In this document: positions 31,775-40,690 of the stretch, one piece after another
How the letters are laid out: each line of letters begins with the position of its first letter
How positions within the stretch are numbered: the first letter of the stretch is position 1
Notes under the pieces: model-generated
Database searches by the model: none
Told to the model about the DNA's origin: nothing
The model's input: only the letters and a program-made list of their open reading frames with translations
Assembly (NCBI GenBank): GCA_024404505.1
Contig: JAKSPU010000008.1
Span: 1-42,639 of the forward strand
Source of the DNA: Clostridia bacterium
GTDB lineage: Bacteria > Bacillota > Clostridia > Oscillospirales > CAG-272
Direction: 5' to 3'
Length of the DNA stretch: 42,639 nucleotides
Program-made: the position numbers and the translations under genes

Positions 31775-31785
31775 AAAAAAGACCG

Positions 31786-32970
31786 TCATTCCGTTTCTAT
31801 CGTCGATTCCGCCTCTCCCGGCTGCGCGGGAAGCAGCTGCGACCATTCGGTCGGGACGTAAGCGTCCGCGTCTTCGGGCGGCAGGATTTCCTGCGTGCCG
31901 GTGCCGAGCGTGAAGGTCAATGAAAGACGCGCGTCGCTGACGGCAGAATTCAAAAGGCGGCTGATATCATCCGGCAGCTGCGCGGTTTCCGTACCCGTAC
32001 CCTGACCGGGCTTCAGAGCGGCGAAGGTCAGCAGCGATTCCACGGACACGGGACAATCCAGCCGGACCTCGAGGACCGCGTCCTCTGCCTGCGGGTCGGC
32101 TTCCAGCTCAAGTACCGCGTCCTGATCGGCGGCGACTGTGTCAAGCCACCTGAGCAGGGACTGCGGATCGAGCGGCAGAGCCGCTTCACCGCTGCCGGAG
32201 GGATCGCCGCCGGACGGCAGCCTGCCGACCGCATCCCGCAGCCTGTCGGTGAGCGCGGATGCCCACTCCGACAAACGGACCGTGTACCGGTGATCCTCGG
32301 ACAGCCTGACCGGGATGTCCCACACCGCGTCGACAGCCTGATCGTACAATTCGCCGACCCGCTGCCGCAGCTCGTCCGGGTCAAACGGGAACGGGGTTTC
32401 CGACTCCGCAGGCTCGACCTGCTCGCCGCCGGCGCCGGTTTCCGCTTCCGGCATAAGGTCGAATTGCCGCTTCTGTGTGCTGTCCCGCAGGTACATCGTC
32501 CCGTCGGTAAGCACGACGCCGTACTCTCCGATCAGCGGCAGGGAGGAAGTCCACGACAGACCGCCCTCACCCGCACGGAGATCGTTGACGACGGGCAGCT
32601 CCGTGTTGATGACAACGCCGAATACGCTGACGTCGATGCGCAGCGCACCGTCCGTGCGGGCACGGAAGCCCTCGTCCGGACGCAGCTCGTCCAGCAGCTC
32701 GCCGAGCAGGATCTCATTATCCGCCGGAACGTCGGTTTCGGGCTCGGTGTCAGGCTCGGTGTCCGGCAGAGCCGGGGCCTCGGTCAACTCGTCGCTCGGC
32801 GCTTCCGTGATCTCGTCGGGCAGCGTCAGCGGCTCGGCAGCCGTTTCGGACGGCACCTCATCGGACACCGAGGTGCCCGTGGGCGCCGCGCCCTCATCGC
32901 CGCAGCCGCAGAGGCTGACCGCCAGCAGGACAGCCAACAGTACGGCAGACAGGCAGATCATTCTTTTCAT
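31786..32970 (-). CDS. hypothetical lipoprotein (394 aa)
   Basis: A predicted lipoprotein with lipobox LCGC (Cys23). A Ser/Thr/Glu/Pro/Asp-rich linker (about 30-90, including TEPDTEPETD) is followed by a domain of alternating strands and helices (RIDVSVFGVVINTELPVVNDL, LIGEYGVVLTDGTMYLRDS, LYDQAVDAVWDIPVRLSEDHRYTVRL) and a final strand-rich part. I recognise no family. The layout (short strands, YLRDSTQKRQFDLMP) is reminiscent of LolA-like lipid or peptide carriers, but this is a weak impression. Start ATG 32968-32970 has GAAGGAGAT. It follows pck by 74 bp with a hairpin between, so it may be read through at reduced level. Confidence 0.7.
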   Translation of the reverse strand: MKRMICLSAVLLAVLLAVSLCGCGDEGAAPTGTSVSDEVPSETAAEPLTLPDEITEAPSDELTEAPALPDTEPDTEPETDVPADNEILLGELLDELRPDEGFRARTDGALRIDVSVFGVVINTELPVVNDLRAGEGGLSWTSSLPLIGEYGVVLTDGTMYLRDSTQKRQFDLMPEAETGAGGEQVEPAESETPFPFDPDELRQRVGELYDQAVDAVWDIPVRLSEDHRYTVRLSEWASALTDRLRDAVGRLPSGGDPSGSGEAALPLDPQSLLRWLDTVAADQDAVLELEADPQAEDAVLEVRLDCPVSVESLLTFAALKPGQGTGTETAQLPDDISRLLNSAVSDARLSLTFTLGTGTQEILPPEDADAYVPTEWSQLLPAQPGEAESTIETE

Positions 32971-32999
32971 TATGTATCTCCTTCCGGAAAGGGGGCAAA

Positions 33000-33023
33000 G
33001 GGGAAGGCCTGACAGCCTTCCCC
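33000..33023 (-). terminator. hairpin between pck and the lipoprotein gene
   Basis: A perfect 9-bp stem (33000-33008 with 33015-33023, 6-nt loop), 22 nt after the pck stop, followed on the minus strand by only three Ts. It is probably a partial terminator or mRNA-end stabiliser. Confidence 0.6.
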
Positions 33024-33044
33024 CGCAGAAAACGATTTAAAAAA

Positions 33045-34841
33045 TTACTTGGCAGCCTTGAGGCGGGCCTCCAGAGCGGCCAACTCATCGTACATAGCCT
33101 GCGGCACGTGGTCACCGACCTGCGCGTAGAAGGCCTTGATGTTCTCGACGTCCTCGAGCCATGCGGCGGTATCGACGGTCAGCAGATCCTTGACAGTGTC
33201 AAGCGTGACACCGTCGAGACCGTCGATGCAGATGTCCTCTGCCTTGGGGATATAGCCGATGGGCGTGATGTCCGCGTCGACCGTTCCGGCGCAGCGGGCG
33301 AGGATCCACAGCACGACTCTCATATTGTCACCGAAGCCGGGCCAGATGAAGTTGCCCTCGGCGTCGGTACGGAACCAGTTGACGTGGAAGATCTTGGGCG
33401 GGTGCGGGATCTTGGTGCCCATGGTCAGCCAGTGAGCCCAGTAGTCGCCCATGTTGTAGCCGACGAAGGGACGCATAGCCATCGGGTCGCGGCGGACCAC
33501 ACCGACGGCACCGGCAGCGGCAGCCGTGGTCTCGGAGGCCATGATGGAGCCGACGAACGCACCGTTCTGCCAGCTCGTGGACTGGTACACCAGCGGAGCG
33601 GTACGGGCGCGGCGGCCGCCGAAGATGACGGCGTCCACGGGCACGCCCTGCGGATCATAGTAGGCGGGAGACAGGCACGGGCAGTTGACGGCCTTCGCGG
33701 TGAAGCGGCTGTTGGGATGTGCGCCGGAGGTGTTGACCTTGTCGGCCTTGTCGTACTTCCGGTAGTCCCACGGCTCGCCCTTCCAGTTGATGGCGTGCTC
33801 AGGCGGGTTCTTGTCAAGGCCCTCCCACCAGACAGTGTTCGTGTCGGTGTTGAGGCAGACGTTGGTGAAGATGGTGTCCTTCATGCAGGTGTGCAGCGCG
33901 TTGGGGTTGGACTTCTCGTTGGTGCCGGGGGCGACGCCGAAGAAGCCGTTCTCGGGGTTGACGGCCCACAATCTGCCGTCCTCGCCGACGCGCAGCCATG
34001 CGATATCGTCGCCGACGCACTCGACCTTGTAGCCCTGCTTCTGGTAGACCTCGGGCGGGATCAGCATGGCAAGGTTGGTCTTGCCGCAGGCAGACGGGAA
34101 AGCAGCGGTGACGTACTTCTTCTCACCGTTCGGGTAGGTGACGCCGAGGATGAGCATATGCTCGGCCATCCAGCCCTCCTTGCGGCCGAGGAAGGAGGCG
34201 ATACGCAGAGCGAAGCACTTCTTGCCGAGAAGGACGTTGCCGCCGTAGTTGGAGTTGATGGACCAGATGGTGTTCTCCTCGGGGAAGTGGATGATATAGC
34301 GGTTGCTCTCATCAAGGTCAGCCTTGGAGTGCAGACCCTTGATGAAGTCGGCGGAATCGCCGAGCGCGTCCAGCACGTCGTAGCCGACGCGGGTCATGAT
34401 CTCCATGTTGAGAACGACGTAGATGGAGTCGGTCAGCTCGATGCCGTACTTGGCGAAGGGGGAGCCGACGATGGACATGGAGTAGGGAATGACGTACATG
34501 GTGCGGCCCTTCATGGAGCCGGTGTACAGACGGGTCAGCTTTTCCTTGCACTCGACGGGATCCATCCAGTTGTTGATGTTGCCCGCGCCCTCCTTGGTGG
34601 AGGTGCAGATGAAGGTGCGGCCCTCGACGCGCGCGACGTCGTTATGGACGGTGCGGTGCAGGTAGCAGCCGGGGAGCTTCTCCTGATTCAGCTTGATGAT
34701 CTCGCCGGTGGAGAGAGCCTGCTCGCGCAGTCCCTGCGCCTGCTCCTCGCTGCCGTCGATCCAGACGATGTTGTCGGGCTTGGTCATAGCGGCCATGTCG
34801 CTGATCCAATCAAGAACGAAACGATTGTTGGTGGGGTTCAT
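33045..34841 (-). CDS. pckG: phosphoenolpyruvate carboxykinase (GTP)
   Basis: A GTP-type PEPCK of 598 residues. The PEPCK-specific P-loop is AAFPSACGKTN (about 246-255) with the reactive Cys252, then ECVGDDIAWLRVGEDG, NPENGFFGVAPGTN and FGGRRARTAPLVYQS. It interconverts oxaloacetate and PEP with GDP/GTP; in fermenting gut bacteria it usually fixes CO2 towards oxaloacetate. The start is the ATG at 34839-34841 with AAAGGAGA; the open frame upstream crosses the promoter and is rejected. No signal peptide. The promoter lies 85-113 bp upstream. Its divergent neighbour is an ABC permease gene. Confidence 0.96.
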   Translation of the reverse strand: MNPTNNRFVLDWISDMAAMTKPDNIVWIDGSEEQAQGLREQALSTGEIIKLNQEKLPGCYLHRTVHNDVARVEGRTFICTSTKEGAGNINNWMDPVECKEKLTRLYTGSMKGRTMYVIPYSMSIVGSPFAKYGIELTDSIYVVLNMEIMTRVGYDVLDALGDSADFIKGLHSKADLDESNRYIIHFPEENTIWSINSNYGGNVLLGKKCFALRIASFLGRKEGWMAEHMLILGVTYPNGEKKYVTAAFPSACGKTNLAMLIPPEVYQKQGYKVECVGDDIAWLRVGEDGRLWAVNPENGFFGVAPGTNEKSNPNALHTCMKDTIFTNVCLNTDTNTVWWEGLDKNPPEHAINWKGEPWDYRKYDKADKVNTSGAHPNSRFTAKAVNCPCLSPAYYDPQGVPVDAVIFGGRRARTAPLVYQSTSWQNGAFVGSIMASETTAAAAGAVGVVRRDPMAMRPFVGYNMGDYWAHWLTMGTKIPHPPKIFHVNWFRTDAEGNFIWPGFGDNMRVVLWILARCAGTVDADITPIGYIPKAEDICIDGLDGVTLDTVKDLLTVDTAAWLEDVENIKAFYAQVGDHVPQAMYDELAALEARLKAAK

Positions 34842-34925
34842 GGGGTGTTCTCCTTTTATATACGATAAAATGAAACGATACACGGGGCCGGTGCGGCACA
34901 TTGACATGAAATCCACTTCCCGACC

Positions 34926-34954
34926 AGTATATATTTTACACCTTTTCCTGTCAA
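34926..34954 (-). promoter_or_regulatory. sigma-A promoter of pckG
   Basis: Minus strand: TTGACA (34954-34949), 17-bp spacer, TATACT (34931-34926). Confidence 0.83.
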
Positions 34955-35121
34955 ATTGCAAGAGGTTTTTGAAAAAATGCAGGATTCCTTTTTCACAATT
35001 TCATCCGGGGCAGGTCGGTGTGCTTATCTCCCCGGCAGCAGATATCCATTATTGCCAAAAATAGCCGTGTAACTTTGTGTACATTTTTTGCACCGAAAAA
35101 CACGGAAATTTCACACTTGCG

Positions 35122-35164
35122 TGTTATAATTAAAATAGATGAGTATGCGTTCCGGCCGGAACGC
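35122..35164 (+). promoter_or_regulatory. extended -10 promoter with downstream palindrome, ABC transporter operon
   Basis: TG-T-TATAAT at 35122-35130 is an extended -10 element with no recognisable -35. The 18-bp perfect palindrome GCGTTCCGGCCGGAACGC (35147-35164) begins 16 bp after it, i.e. in the early transcribed region, and symmetry continues imperfectly (TAt/gTA) to about 24 bp. It could be a repressor site or a 5'-UTR hairpin. Confidence 0.65.
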
Positions 35165-35195
35165 GTACCGAACGAAACAGGCAAGAGGTGATCTC

Positions 35196-37568
35196 ATGCG
35201 CCGTCCGTCAGTGACACGTCACCCGAGATGGGAGAAAGTGAAACGCGCTTTCTCCACGACAGCACAGGCTCTGTCCGCCGCATTCCGGCGGAGAAATCTC
35301 CGCAGCGCCTTCCGCACCGTAACGTGGGGCCGGAAGGAGTACGCCAGCTTTTTCATCGCCATCCTGCTCGTGCAGACCGGCTTCTGGACTCTGTCGCTGA
35401 CTGCGGACGCGGACCTTGCGTCCCGCCGAGCACAGATCCGTGACAGCTATGACTACCACTTCGAGATCGTCGGGCTCGACAACGAGCAGATGACGACCAT
35501 GAACAACGACTTCAAGATCGAGCTGGACACAGCCGACGACAGGTTCGACACGATCACCGTGCGTCAGGAAGCGGACGGCTCCTACACCTTCCGCATCAAG
35601 GCGCTGGAGGGCCTCGACCCCTCCCACGCGTATAACCACACGGTCAATATGCTGAACAAGCGCGGCATCAAGGGCTGGGCGATCAACACCTCGCCGCTTT
35701 ACGAGTACGACAGCACCTACCGCGGTCCGCTGCTCGCCGCCTTCTGGGGCATCTGTCTCGGCTGGCTGCTGCTCGGACTCGCCGTCATCGTGATCCTGTA
35801 CATCATCCGTCTCGACCACTTCAAGTTCAGCTACGGCATCTACATGACCTGCGGCGCGGATTTCCCGATGCTGTACGGCACCGCCGCGGGCGAGATGCTG
35901 GCGATCTCCGCGCTGACCTTTATCCCCGCAGGGCTGCTCGGCCTGGGGATCACCGCCCTTTTGTATATCCCGCGCGGCGTGGACCTTTCGTTCACCGTCC
36001 GGACGGGCATCACCGTCCCGCTGATGTGCATAGCCGTCGCGCTGCTGGCTGTCGGCATCCCGATGAAGCGGCTGTCCAAGCAGCCGCCGCTCCGGCTGCT
36101 CACGGCTAAGGACAACGCGGGCCTCGTGACCTCCCCCCGGCGCTCCATGCGCCTCTTCGACGCCTCCTTCCCGAGCCGCTACGAGCTGGCGACCATGTGG
36201 CGTATGCGCCGGTATTACATCCGCTTGCTCCTGTCGGCCGTGCTGTTTGCCGCCATGTTCGTGTCCGGACTGTACATCGCCGGCATGACCCGCGATCTCG
36301 GCGAGCGCCCTGCATATGAGTACACCGTTACTTACGACGCCGGATACTCGTGGGACGAAAAAGGCGAGTACGCCGGCTTGAATCTCTCCGACGAGGAGCT
36401 GGACGTCCTCCGCACCGACGCCGATTATTTTCTGCCGGAAGTCAACGCCGTCGAAGGCGTGGATTACGTCTGGTGGAAGGCGGCGCAGACGGGCGGCTGG
36501 TACAATTCCCACCTGCTGCTCAAGCCCGGACAGACCGCCGGCGGCGCCGGGGAGCATATCACCGTCTCCAACGAGCGCGGGAGCGAGGGGTACACCATAG
36601 CCATCCGCGACTACGAGTATACCGCCGTCGACAAGGCGTGGCTGGATATGCTGATCGAAAACGGACTCTGCACGGTCGAGGGCGACCCGTATGAGGTCCT
36701 GACGAATCCGAACGCCGTCATCATGACGGAGGACTGCTACAACGTGACAGCCTTCCACTTTGAGGTGGGGGACAAGGTTACCGCCGCCAAATGGATCCGC
36801 TTCCGCGGCGCGATCAGCCCGAGCCTCGTGACACATCCGCAGCAGCTGCTGCGCGAGCAGATCGAAAAGGGGGAGTTCGAGTACCGCGAATTCACGGTCT
36901 GCGCCGTCCTGCACGATTTCCCCTCCGAATACAACATCACCTTCGGCGTCAGCTTCGACGTATACCGTGAGCTGACGGGTGAAGCCGCCGTCCGCAATAC
37001 CTTCCGCGTTTACATGGAGAACGATACGCCGGACGAGGTCGTCCGCGCCGCCGACGGCAAGATCCGCCGCGCGGTCACCGAAATGGGCGATTGGCAGGTC
37101 AACCGGACCGGCAATTTCTTCCGCGCCCGCATCATGAGCGAGCGCAACGGCGCCGGATTGGCGGTCACACTCGGAGCGCTGCTGCTCCTGATCTCCCCGC
37201 TGGTATGGCTGTTCTCGCAGATCATGTTCTACCGCAAGCGCCGCGGCGAGTTCGACCTGCTCCACGCGCTCGGTGCGCCGGGCGGCACGCTGCCGAAGAT
37301 ATACCGTCAGACCGGCGGTATCCTGTCGGGGCTGGCCTTCCTCGTCACCGTCGCGCTGGCCTGCCTGTGCAACTGGCTGGTGTATGCCGTCGTGACCGTG
37401 ATGCTGCCCAAGCTGCATATCACGGAGGCTGTCAGCTACGACTACCGCCTGTCCCTGCCCGCGCTCCTTGCCTGCATCGCCGTCAGCGTGATCTGCGGAT
37501 TCATGTCCTGCGAGATCCCGTACCGCCTGATCCGGCGGCAATCGTACATCCAGCGCCGGGATTATTGA
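35196..37568 (+). CDS. FtsX/MacB-type ABC transporter permease
   Basis: A 790-residue permease with two FtsX-like units. A transmembrane helix at about 50-70 (YASFFIAILLVQTGFWTLSL), a first extracytoplasmic domain, then three helices at about 180-300 (AAFWGICLGWLLLGLAVIVILYII, LAISALTFIPAGLLGLGITALLYI, VPLMCIAVALLAVGIPM). A fifth helix follows at about 345-370, a second large extracytoplasmic domain, and three C-terminal helices (GALLLLISPLVWLFSQIMF, SGLAFLVTVALACLCNWLVYAV, PALLACIAVSVICGF). This is the duplicated layout of peptide- or envelope-related exporters rather than importers. Start ATG 35196 has AAGAGGTGAT; an in-frame start 57 bp earlier falls before the palindrome. The ATPase gene follows 18 bp later. 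Substrate unknown. Confidence 0.85.
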   Translation: MRRPSVTRHPRWEKVKRAFSTTAQALSAAFRRRNLRSAFRTVTWGRKEYASFFIAILLVQTGFWTLSLTADADLASRRAQIRDSYDYHFEIVGLDNEQMTTMNNDFKIELDTADDRFDTITVRQEADGSYTFRIKALEGLDPSHAYNHTVNMLNKRGIKGWAINTSPLYEYDSTYRGPLLAAFWGICLGWLLLGLAVIVILYIIRLDHFKFSYGIYMTCGADFPMLYGTAAGEMLAISALTFIPAGLLGLGITALLYIPRGVDLSFTVRTGITVPLMCIAVALLAVGIPMKRLSKQPPLRLLTAKDNAGLVTSPRRSMRLFDASFPSRYELATMWRMRRYYIRLLLSAVLFAAMFVSGLYIAGMTRDLGERPAYEYTVTYDAGYSWDEKGEYAGLNLSDEELDVLRTDADYFLPEVNAVEGVDYVWWKAAQTGGWYNSHLLLKPGQTAGGAGEHITVSNERGSEGYTIAIRDYEYTAVDKAWLDMLIENGLCTVEGDPYEVLTNPNAVIMTEDCYNVTAFHFEVGDKVTAAKWIRFRGAISPSLVTHPQQLLREQIEKGEFEYREFTVCAVLHDFPSEYNITFGVSFDVYRELTGEAAVRNTFRVYMENDTPDEVVRAADGKIRRAVTEMGDWQVNRTGNFFRARIMSERNGAGLAVTLGALLLLISPLVWLFSQIMFYRKRRGEFDLLHALGAPGGTLPKIYRQTGGILSGLAFLVTVALACLCNWLVYAVVTVMLPKLHITEAVSYDYRLSLPALLACIAVSVICGFMSCEIPYRLIRRQSYIQRRDY

Positions 37569-37586
37569 GCCCGAAAGGAGTCAATC

Positions 37587-38354
37587 ATGTTTGATAAGTA
37601 CGGAGAAGTCATAAACGATTTTGATAAGGACGCCGCGATCCGTTCCGCCGAGGCGGGGCTTGACCGTGAGCGCGTCATCCTTGAGGCGCACGACCTCGTC
37701 AAGCAGTACGAGCAGTCGGATGAGATCATTTCCGCGGTCAACCGCGTCGACCTCAAGGTCAGGGAAGGGGAGTTCGTTGCCATCGTCGGACCGTCCGGCT
37801 CCGGCAAAAGTACGCTTCTGCACCTTCTGGCCGGCCTTGACCGCCCCAACGCGGGCAGCATCGTCATCCGCGGACAGGACATCACACAGCTGGACGAGGA
37901 CGAGCTGGGCCGTTTCCGCGGGGAGTTCCTCGGCATGGTGTTCCAGAGCCACAACCTGATTCCGCAGTTCACGGCGCTCGAGAACATCCTGATCCCGACC
38001 ATGATGTGCCGCAAGGCTGACCAGCACTACGAGGAGACGCTCAAGAAGCTGGTCAGCGCGCTCGGCATCGCGGACCGTCTGCATCACCTGCCGAGCGAGC
38101 TGTCCGGCGGCCAGCAGCAGCGCGTCGCCATCGCCCGTGCCATGATCAATATGCCGCATATCCTGTTCGCGGACGAGCCCACGGGCAACCTCGACCGTCA
38201 GAACGCCGACGAGGTGTTGGACCTCTTGCTGGAGACCAAGGCCATGGTCGGTCAGACGCTGGTCATGGTCACGCACGATATGTCCATCGCCAACCGCGCC
38301 GACCGCATCTTCCACATGGACGACGGACGGCTGACCGTCGAAAAGAAGCGCTGA
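37587..38354 (+). CDS. ABC transporter ATP-binding protein (MacB/LolD type)
   Basis: A 255-residue ABC ATPase: Walker [10 protein letters not shown] at 68-76, Q-loop in [21 protein letters not shown], signature LSGGQQQR at 172-179, Walker [13 protein letters not shown] and switch His in VTHDMS. The ADEPTGNLD and [14 protein letters not shown] segments are typical of the MacB/LolD/FtsE group that works with FtsX-like permeases, such as the one encoded just upstream. About 30 residues precede the ABC domain, unusual for this group. Start ATG 37587 has GAAAGGAG. It overlaps the next gene by 1 bp (TGATG). Confidence 0.95.
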   Translation: MFDKYGEVINDFDKDAAIRSAEAGLDRERVILEAHDLVKQYEQSDEIISAVNRVDLKVREGEFVAIVGPSGSGKSTLLHLLAGLDRPNAGSIVIRGQDITQLDEDELGRFRGEFLGMVFQSHNLIPQFTALENILIPTMMCRKADQHYEETLKKLVSALGIADRLHHLPSELSGGQQQRVAIARAMINMPHILFADEPTGNLDRQNADEVLDLLLETKAMVGQTLVMVTHDMSIANRADRIFHMDDGRLTVEKKR

Positions 38355-39220
38355 TGAAAGACGGCAAAGAAAACGAAACCGCGCACGCGCTGATCGGCCT
38401 CATCGCCGATTGTGCCTTCCGTCAACGTTACCCATCCGCGGACGATCCCGGTGATCTGCCTCCGCTGGCGGTGCTGTACGCCTCCGCCGGAGAGCTGTAC
38501 CGCCGCGATCCCGATGCCTTTGCCGCCGCGTCGGAAGATCTGCTCCGCCCGGATGCCGATCTGCCGGAGGACGATGTGATCCGCCTCGAATGTGCCGGCC
38601 TTTACGGACGTGACGCGTTGTGGACATACCTGTTCCGCCTGCGCTTTTGCCTCGGGATCGCGGGGGACGGCGACGCTGACCTGATGCGCACCCGTGTGAC
38701 CGCGGCTTACGCCGACCGGATGGGCGGCGTCATGGCGATGCTTGACCGTCAGCGCCCGTGGGAGAAGCTGATCGGCTCGGTCCTTGCTTCGACCGAGCCG
38801 GCGGACGCGCCGCTGTCCCGCGTGCTGGACGGCCTGATGACCCCGGACGCCTTTCCCGGCGTAGACGGAGCGGTCGCTTATACGTTTCTATGCGCCGATC
38901 TGCGCGGCGCGCATAAGGCGCCCGCCCGTATGAAGACAGTTGCCTGTGCCGTCACAGGCCTTGCCGTTATCATGGGCGACGGACTTCCCGGCTGGCTGGA
39001 GGAGAATGGTGTCCGCGCCGTGCGTCCGCTGGCTGCTGCCGTCGGAAAACTCGGCCTGACGAAGACCGCCGCCGTGCTGAACGAGCTGGATATGCTCCTG
39101 AAGAATGACCCGGCAGGCTGCGGAGCGGCTGTGCTTGACGAATGTGAAGCTCGCCTCACAGCGTCCGTCACGCAGGAGGAGCTTTACGAATACGCGGATA
39201 ACTACCTGAACAAAAAATGA
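38354..39220 (+). CDS. hypothetical protein translated with the ABC transporter
   Basis: No family recognised. The 288-residue product is helix-rich and soluble, without signal peptide. It has acidic N-terminal helices (AHALIGLIADCAFRQRYP), ECAGLYGRDALWTYLFRLRFCLG, a run of Ala/Leu/Gly helices (AYTFLCADLRGAHKAPARMKTVACAVTGLAVIMGDGLP, VRPLAAAVGKLGLTKTAAVLNELDMLL) and an end ECEARLTASVTQEELYEYADNYLNKK. Its ATG overlaps the ATPase stop (TGATG, 38352-38356), so its translation is coupled and it probably serves the transporter or its cargo. A helical-repeat or DMP19-like fold is possible but not shown. Downstream, a new promoter begins galK. Confidence 0.7.
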   Translation: MKDGKENETAHALIGLIADCAFRQRYPSADDPGDLPPLAVLYASAGELYRRDPDAFAAASEDLLRPDADLPEDDVIRLECAGLYGRDALWTYLFRLRFCLGIAGDGDADLMRTRVTAAYADRMGGVMAMLDRQRPWEKLIGSVLASTEPADAPLSRVLDGLMTPDAFPGVDGAVAYTFLCADLRGAHKAPARMKTVACAVTGLAVIMGDGLPGWLEENGVRAVRPLAAAVGKLGLTKTAAVLNELDMLLKNDPAGCGAAVLDECEARLTASVTQEELYEYADNYLNKK

Positions 39221-39237
39221 AAAAGCGGTTTTCCCCA

Positions 39238-39266
39238 TTGCATCACGTCGCCAAATGTGCTATAAT
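39238..39266 (+). promoter_or_regulatory. sigma-A promoter of galK
   Basis: TTGCAT (39238-39243), 17-bp spacer, TATAAT (39261-39266), 57 bp before the galK ATG. Confidence 0.8.
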
Positions 39267-39323
39267 ACACGGGTACCCGCGATCATGACAATAACACCTT
39301 TATATATGAAAGGAATCCGACCT

Positions 39324-40679
39324 ATGAACGCATCTGAAATCAAGCTCGTAAATGCGCCGCTGCTCCCGCTGTCCGCTCTGCGTGCCGCCCTCGCCGACGG
39401 CAGACTCGACGCCGTGCTGGAGGCCCTCGGCGGCAAGGGCGGCGCCGCCGCGCAGCGCGCCCGCTGCCTCGCCCTCTGCGATACCTTCGCCGAAACCTAC
39501 GGCGCCGACCGCGACGCTGCGCTGTTCACCGTCTCCGGACGCTCGGAGCTGTCCGGCAACCATACCGATCATAACCACGGCCGCGTCGTCGCCTGCTCCA
39601 TTTCCCTCGATATGCTCGGCATCGCCGCGCCCCGCGCCGACGGCGTCATCCGTCTGTCTTCTGCCGGCTTCGGCGAGGACGTCGTGGATACTGCTGCCTA
39701 TACCAAGCCTGACGACAGTAAAAAAGGCACCTCCGCGTCCCTGATCGCCGGTGTCTGCGCCGGCTTCAAAAAGGAAGGGTACGCGGTCGGCGGCTTTGAC
39801 GCCTGTGTCGTGTCCGACGTCCTGAAGGGCAGCGGACTATCCTCGTCAGCCGCGTTTGAGGACATGGTAGGCACCATTCTGTCGCATCTTTACAATGATG
39901 GCAAGGTCGACGAGGTGTCAGTTGCCATGATCTCGCAGTACGCCGAGAACGTATTCTTTGGCAAGCCCTGCGGACTCATGGATCAGGTCGCCTGCGCCGT
40001 CGGCGGCATCGTCGCCATCGACTTCAAGGATCCCTCCAAGCCCGTCATCACGCCCATTCCGTTCGACATGACCGCCGCAGGTTACCATCTCTGCATCGTT
40101 GACACCGGCGGAAACCACGCCGACCTGACCGACGACTACGCGTCCGTGCCCGTCGAGATGAAGGCTGTTGCGGCTGCCTTCGGCAAGGAGGTGCTGCGCG
40201 ACGTCGATATGGCGGACTTTGCGAACGCTCTTCCCACCCTGCGCGAGCGCTTCGGCGACCGTGCCGTTCTGCGTGCCATGCACTTCTTCATGGAGAACGA
40301 CCGTGTCCTCCGGCAGAGCGAGGCTCTGATGGACGCCTGCAGCGCCGCCGACGCGGCTGCCCGCGAGGAGGCACTGTCCCGCTTCTTTGACGGCGTCGTG
40401 TCCTCCGGCCGGTCCTCCTTCTGCTACCTGCAGAACGTCTATACCACCAAGAACGTCGCCGAGCAGGGCCTGTCCCTCGCGCTGTCCATCTGCGAAAACC
40501 TGCTTTCCGACAAGCTGGCAGCCTTCCGAGTCCACGGAGGCGGCTTTGCCGGTACCATTCAGGCGTGGGTGTATGCCAACGCCGTGGATGATTTCGTGTC
40601 CGCGATGGACACCGTCTTCGGTCGCGGCGCGGCTGTGGACTTGCGGGTCAGACCCGTGGGCGCCGCCCGGATCTTATAA
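39324..40679 (+). CDS. galK: galactokinase (GHMP kinase family)
   Basis: A 451-residue sugar kinase of the GHMP family. The galactokinase signature is SGRSELSGNHTDHNHG (residues 71-86), the phosphate loop is VLKGSGLSSSAAFE, and the C-terminal motif is RVHGGGFAGTIQAWV. GalK phosphorylates galactose at C1 for the Leloir pathway. The first 60 residues form an N-terminal domain longer than in Escherichia coli GalK, as in the clostridial forms I recall. Start at ATG 39324, about 10 nt after AAAGGA; an in-frame ATG at 39306 has no ribosome binding site. No other Leloir gene is near. It is followed after 11 bp by a membrane protein gene. Confidence 0.87.
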   Translation: MNASEIKLVNAPLLPLSALRAALADGRLDAVLEALGGKGGAAAQRARCLALCDTFAETYGADRDAALFTVSGRSELSGNHTDHNHGRVVACSISLDMLGIAAPRADGVIRLSSAGFGEDVVDTAAYTKPDDSKKGTSASLIAGVCAGFKKEGYAVGGFDACVVSDVLKGSGLSSSAAFEDMVGTILSHLYNDGKVDEVSVAMISQYAENVFFGKPCGLMDQVACAVGGIVAIDFKDPSKPVITPIPFDMTAAGYHLCIVDTGGNHADLTDDYASVPVEMKAVAAAFGKEVLRDVDMADFANALPTLRERFGDRAVLRAMHFFMENDRVLRQSEALMDACSAADAAAREEALSRFFDGVVSSGRSSFCYLQNVYTTKNVAEQGLSLALSICENLLSDKLAAFRVHGGGFAGTIQAWVYANAVDDFVSAMDTVFGRGAAVDLRVRPVGAARIL

Positions 40680-40690
40680 GGAGAAACGCC

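Larger units (their letters stand above)
31254..31785. other. gene-free interval: promoter/operator, hairpins and repeats
   Basis: This 532-bp stretch between the GH99-like gene (its 5' end) and the lipoprotein gene (its 3' end) contains no credible gene. It holds the GH99-like promoter and operator (31319-31356), a short palindrome of 7-bp arms at 31463-31478, repeat copy B (31538-31774) and the MITE-like insertion (31551-31723). Confidence 0.8.
34842..35195. other. divergent intergenic region pckG / ABC permease
   Basis: This 354-bp gap holds the pckG promoter (34926-34954) on the minus strand, an extended -10 promoter (35122-35130) and a palindrome (35147-35164) for the plus-strand ABC genes. 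I see no coding sequence or structured RNA motif I can name in the AT-rich centre (about 34955-35115). Confidence 0.7.

Noticed and set aside
33108..34868. Plus-strand frame opposite pckG
   Set aside because: Antisense shadow of a clear PEP carboxykinase gene.
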